Below are positions 15,113-17,459 of a stretch of DNA of 17,459 nucleotides, in pieces. The stretch is from positions 1 through 17,459 of the forward strand of contig DETU01000025.1 of the NCBI GenBank assembly GCA_002362175.1. Reading direction: 5' to 3'. This stretch comes from Ruminococcus sp. UBA3280 (GTDB taxonomy: Bacteria > Bacillota > Clostridia > Oscillospirales > Ruminococcaceae). A model generated the notes under the pieces. That model was not told the DNA's origin. It saw nothing but the letters and a program-made list of their open reading frames with translations, and searched no databases. Position 1 is the stretch's first letter. Every line of letters starts with the position of its first letter. The position numbers and the translations under genes are program-made.

Positions 15113-15999
15113 TGTAAATCCTTTCTGAACTTGCTGTTAAACCTGAACATAATAAAAATCACAACTGCCGTCATCATAAACAGCACCCATGAAACAGCGT
15201 TTGCATAACCTGCATTGTAATATCTGAACATTTCGTCATAAACAAGCATACCTACAGTATAGGTACTTTTCAGCGGTCCTCCTTCAGTAATCATATACGG
15301 TGCATTAAATTCCTGTAGTCCTGCTATCGTCTGCAAAACAACATTCATGAAAATCACATTTTTCAATAACGGTAAAGTTATCAGAAAAAAAGATTTTACC
15401 TTTCCGCAACCGTCAACTTTTGCGGCGTCATAATATTCTTTGGGAATATCTCTGAGAGACGTAAGAAATATAATCATAGTAGAACCAAATTCCCACAGTC
15501 TGAGTAGTATAATTATAAATATCGAACATTCAGGGTTTCCGTACCAGCTTACAGGAGAGAATCCGATAATTTCAAGAAACTGATTCACAAGTCCGTCAGA
15601 AGTGAAAAGATACTGCCACATTATAACGACTGCGAGATTTGCACCAAGAACAGACGGTATATAGAAAGCTGTCCTGAATATGCCTATGCCCTTTATTTCA
15701 AGATTGAGAAGAAGTGCGGTAAAGAGCGAAACAATAATTTTCAGAGGGACGAAAAATGCCGTATATCTGAAAGTAACCCCCACTGCTTTTCTGAAACCCC
15801 TGTCTGAAAACATATTCCTGTAATTTTCAAATCCGATAAATTCAGGCTGATGTATATTGTCGTAATTTGTCAGACCCGTCACAAAAGAACAAACAAACGG
15901 GTAAAGGATAAATATAACAAACCCGATTATAAACGGACTTATTAAAATAAGTCCCGTATATTTCCCGACACCTACGGAATTATGATAAATCTTTTTCAT
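15109..15999 (-). CDS. Sugar ABC transporter permease (MalF/UgpA type)
   Basis: This is the second membrane subunit of the CUT1 importer. The 296-aa protein has an N-terminal membrane segment at about 15-38 and further ones near 76-99, 108-131, 158-181, 210-230 and 266-286. The EAA loop is at about 191-210 ('DAAKVDGCGKVKSFFLITLP'). The late 'ITEGGPLKST' stretch is typical of UgpA/MalF-like proteins in Firmicutes. It overlaps the binding-protein stop by ATGA (15996-15999), with GGAGAG upstream inside that gene. No ATP-binding subunit is encoded in the operon. In Firmicutes such importers often share one MsmX-type ATPase; that is family knowledge, not seen here. Confidence 0.95.
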   Translation of the reverse strand: MKKIYHNSVGVGKYTGLILISPFIIGFVIFILYPFVCSFVTGLTNYDNIHQPEFIGFENYRNMFSDRGFRKAVGVTFRYTAFFVPLKIIVSLFTALLLNLEIKGIGIFRTAFYIPSVLGANLAVVIMWQYLFTSDGLVNQFLEIIGFSPVSWYGNPECSIFIIILLRLWEFGSTMIIFLTSLRDIPKEYYDAAKVDGCGKVKSFFLITLPLLKNVIFMNVVLQTIAGLQEFNAPYMITEGGPLKSTYTVGMLVYDEMFRYYNAGYANAVSWVLFMMTAVVIFIMFRFNSKFRKDLQ

Positions 16000-17291
16000 T
16001 TTATACTCTCCAGATAATGCGTGATATTTTCATATAGTTCCTGTGCGGTTTCATAGGTGTCTGCAAGCTCATACGAAACTTTTTCTATTGCCTCGTTGTA
16101 AAATTCCTTCATGCGTGCAAGCTCCATATAAGGACTTACAGTAACAGTTTCCATACTTTCAAGCATTTCATCATTCTGCTGTACAAGACCGGCAAGTTTT
16201 CCTGTGGATTCAAGCCGTTCTTCCGCATAGCGTGATGCAGGAATCCCCCGCGAAGTACCGAGAATATCAGCACATTCTTCATTATTAAGCAGAAAATCAA
16301 TGAAAGCACCTGCTTCGTCGGGATATTTCGTATTCGCAGAAACCGCATAAAGAAGTGACGGCTTCACAAACCAGCCCCCTGAATTGCCGTTGTTGTCTTT
16401 AAGAAAAGGACCTGCTTCAAGTACTCCGTCCTCCAAAACCGACTCATACTTTCCAACAGCACTCCCCCATTCAAGAACACCTGCTATATTGCCGTCAATA
16501 AATTCGGGAGACTGATAAAGAGCGGCATTTCCGTCCTCATCTGTACGTGTTCTGACATTTCTTATAACATGATTATCCTCAAGCTGTTTGTAGAAATCAA
16601 GAGCAGTTTTCAGGTCGTCCACAGAAAAACCGAGATTACCGTTCATGTCAATAAAAGTCTTTCCTGTTGTCTGCTGAACATAGACCACTGCAAGATACCA
16701 TGCTGTCCCGCCCGACTGAATATCAAGGTCAAGCGGATAAAGACCGTTTTCGCCGAAAGTTTTTCCGAGTTCAGACAGTTCGTCCCATGTAGACGGGTAA
16801 TCTGCATTCAGTCTTTCAAACACTTCCGAATTATAGAAAAGTCCACGTCCACTGACCGAAACGGCTATAGCATTAAGATGATTATTTACAGTACCAAAAG
16901 AAATTATATCATCACTGAAACCTGAAAGGTCAAGAAAATCATCAAGAGTGCTGAGGTCATAAAAACCTGTACCGTCGGCAGAAAGAGTAATAAGCCAGTC
17001 ATAATTTATCTGCATGATGTCCGCTTCTGTACCTGAACTTATCTGAGTATTTACTTTTTCTGACCAGCCGTCCCAACCGCCGTACTCGGCTTTTATTGTA
17101 ATATCGGAGTGTATGCTGTTCCATAATTCTATAGCTTCAAGAGTAGATTCATGGCGGTCGTCTCCTCCCCACCATGAAAAACGCAGTGTACATTTATCAA
17201 GAGAACCGTCGGGGAGAGTTATGGAAGAATCTGTTTTTCCGCAGGAATAAAGTGTAAATATACACATTACGGGAATTAATAATTTTTTCAT
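15996..17291 (-). CDS. Extracellular sugar-binding lipoprotein of the ABC importer
   Basis: This family-1 solute-binding protein captures oligosaccharide outside the membrane and delivers it to the two permeases. With the start at 17291 the protein has 431 aa and a lipoprotein signal: 'MKKLL', a hydrophobic core, and the lipobox LYSC with the lipidated cysteine at 17. The mature part begins with a strand 'TLRFSWWGG' typical of the family and contains many aromatic residues suited to sugar binding. The frame is open to 17378, but that longer start would bury the signal peptide and lies upstream of the promoter. AAAGGGA (17300-17306) precedes ATG 17291 by 8 nt. It is the first gene of the four-gene operon. 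Ligand identity is inferred from the GH105 neighbour only. Confidence 0.93.
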   Translation of the reverse strand: MKKLLIPVMCIFTLYSCGKTDSSITLPDGSLDKCTLRFSWWGGDDRHESTLEAIELWNSIHSDITIKAEYGGWDGWSEKVNTQISSGTEADIMQINYDWLITLSADGTGFYDLSTLDDFLDLSGFSDDIISFGTVNNHLNAIAVSVSGRGLFYNSEVFERLNADYPSTWDELSELGKTFGENGLYPLDLDIQSGGTAWYLAVVYVQQTTGKTFIDMNGNLGFSVDDLKTALDFYKQLEDNHVIRNVRTRTDEDGNAALYQSPEFIDGNIAGVLEWGSAVGKYESVLEDGVLEAGPFLKDNNGNSGGWFVKPSLLYAVSANTKYPDEAGAFIDFLLNNEECADILGTSRGIPASRYAEERLESTGKLAGLVQQNDEMLESMETVTVSPYMELARMKEFYNEAIEKVSYELADTYETAQELYENITHYLESIK

Positions 17292-17322
17292 AATATCCGT
17301 CCCTTTGTAATAATATAATAGC

Positions 17323-17351
17323 ATTATAATATATTTTTCAAAGAAAATCAA
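17323..17351 (-). promoter_or_regulatory. Sigma-A promoter of the pectin-oligosaccharide operon
   Basis: On the minus strand TTGATT (17351-17346) and TATAAT (17328-17323) are separated by exactly 17 nt. Transcription should start near 17316, leaving about 25 nt before the ATG at 17291. An inverted repeat, TATAAT-AGC-ATTATA (17314-17328), spans the -10 and start site and could be an operator, though it is AT-rich. Nothing further is recognised from 17352 to the end of the window. Confidence 0.82.
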
Positions 17352-17459
17352 CCCTGAAAACAAATCAGAATCAGACAATATAAAAAATCACAGAATCCGT
17401 AGTCATTCTGCACAAAATCAAAGAGTGTTTTTTATTCAGACATACAAAAATAATTTTCT

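Noticed and set aside
14645..15208. 187-aa open frame on the plus strand
   Set aside because: It lies antisense to the two permease genes, is rich in His, Lys and Asn of mirror-frame origin, has no ribosome site, and shows no domain.
17292..17378. N-terminal extension of the binding lipoprotein
   Set aside because: It would hide the lipoprotein signal peptide and begin upstream of the predicted promoter and transcript start.

Overview
The window looks like chromosomal core DNA of a low-GC Gram-positive anaerobe of the Clostridia, most like a Ruminococcus-type member of the Oscillospiraceae. This rests on the four-cysteine (zinc) form of L31 of Firmicutes size, the dgt-dnaG-rpoD order, consensus sigma-A promoters and AGGAGG-type ribosome sites, a short sigma-A (360 aa), and a lipoprotein-dependent sugar ABC importer without its own ATPase. 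The genus is an inference; no rRNA or marker here proves it.

Layout. (1) 152-1867: a phosphohexomutase (PgcA type) with its own extended -10 promoter and a terminator. (2) 1921-2412: a small protein of unknown role with a DUF4177-like C-terminus. (3) 2437-2788: ribosomal protein L31 with a near-perfect promoter, a leader of about 80 nt and a terminator. (4) 2815-8407: the macromolecular-synthesis cluster yigZ - dgt - dnaG - sigma-like gene - rpoD, closed by a strong terminator. (5) 8427-13132: a promoter, then a large EAL c-di-GMP phosphodiesterase with a beta-helix-like tail, then ychF and tcdA, the last two overlapping by ATGA. (6) 13146-17291, minus strand: a four-gene operon for a solute-binding lipoprotein, two sugar permeases and a cytoplasmic GH105 unsaturated glycuronyl hydrolase. 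Its genes overlap by 1-4 nt and it has its own promoter at 17323-17351. It converges on tcdA at a shared bidirectional terminator. It probably imports and breaks down pectin-derived (rhamnogalacturonan-type) unsaturated oligosaccharides, borrowing an ATPase encoded elsewhere.

The most unusual element is the gene at 6238-7218, between dnaG and rpoD. Its 326-aa product is built from two diverged copies of the sigma-70 head (regions 1.2 and 2). A segment resembling region 1.1 lies between them, and there is no region 3 or 4. In both copies the region 2.2 (core-binding) pattern is kept, while the aromatic residues that melt the -10 element are lost. This suggests a protein that touches RNA polymerase core without recognising promoters. 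I do not recognise it as a described family.

Second is the protein at 8567-11299. It has a PAS-like N-terminus, a degenerate GGDEF, an apparently intact EAL domain and eight beta-helix-like repeats of about 29 residues, with no signal peptide or membrane segment.

No rRNA, tRNA, CRISPR array, insertion sequence or phage gene was seen. No gene-free stretch exceeds 300 bases. The longest gaps are 8369-8566 (terminator, promoter, leader), 17292-17459 (promoter of the sugar operon, then nothing recognised) and 1-151 (promoter at its end, otherwise AT-rich sequence with nothing recognised).
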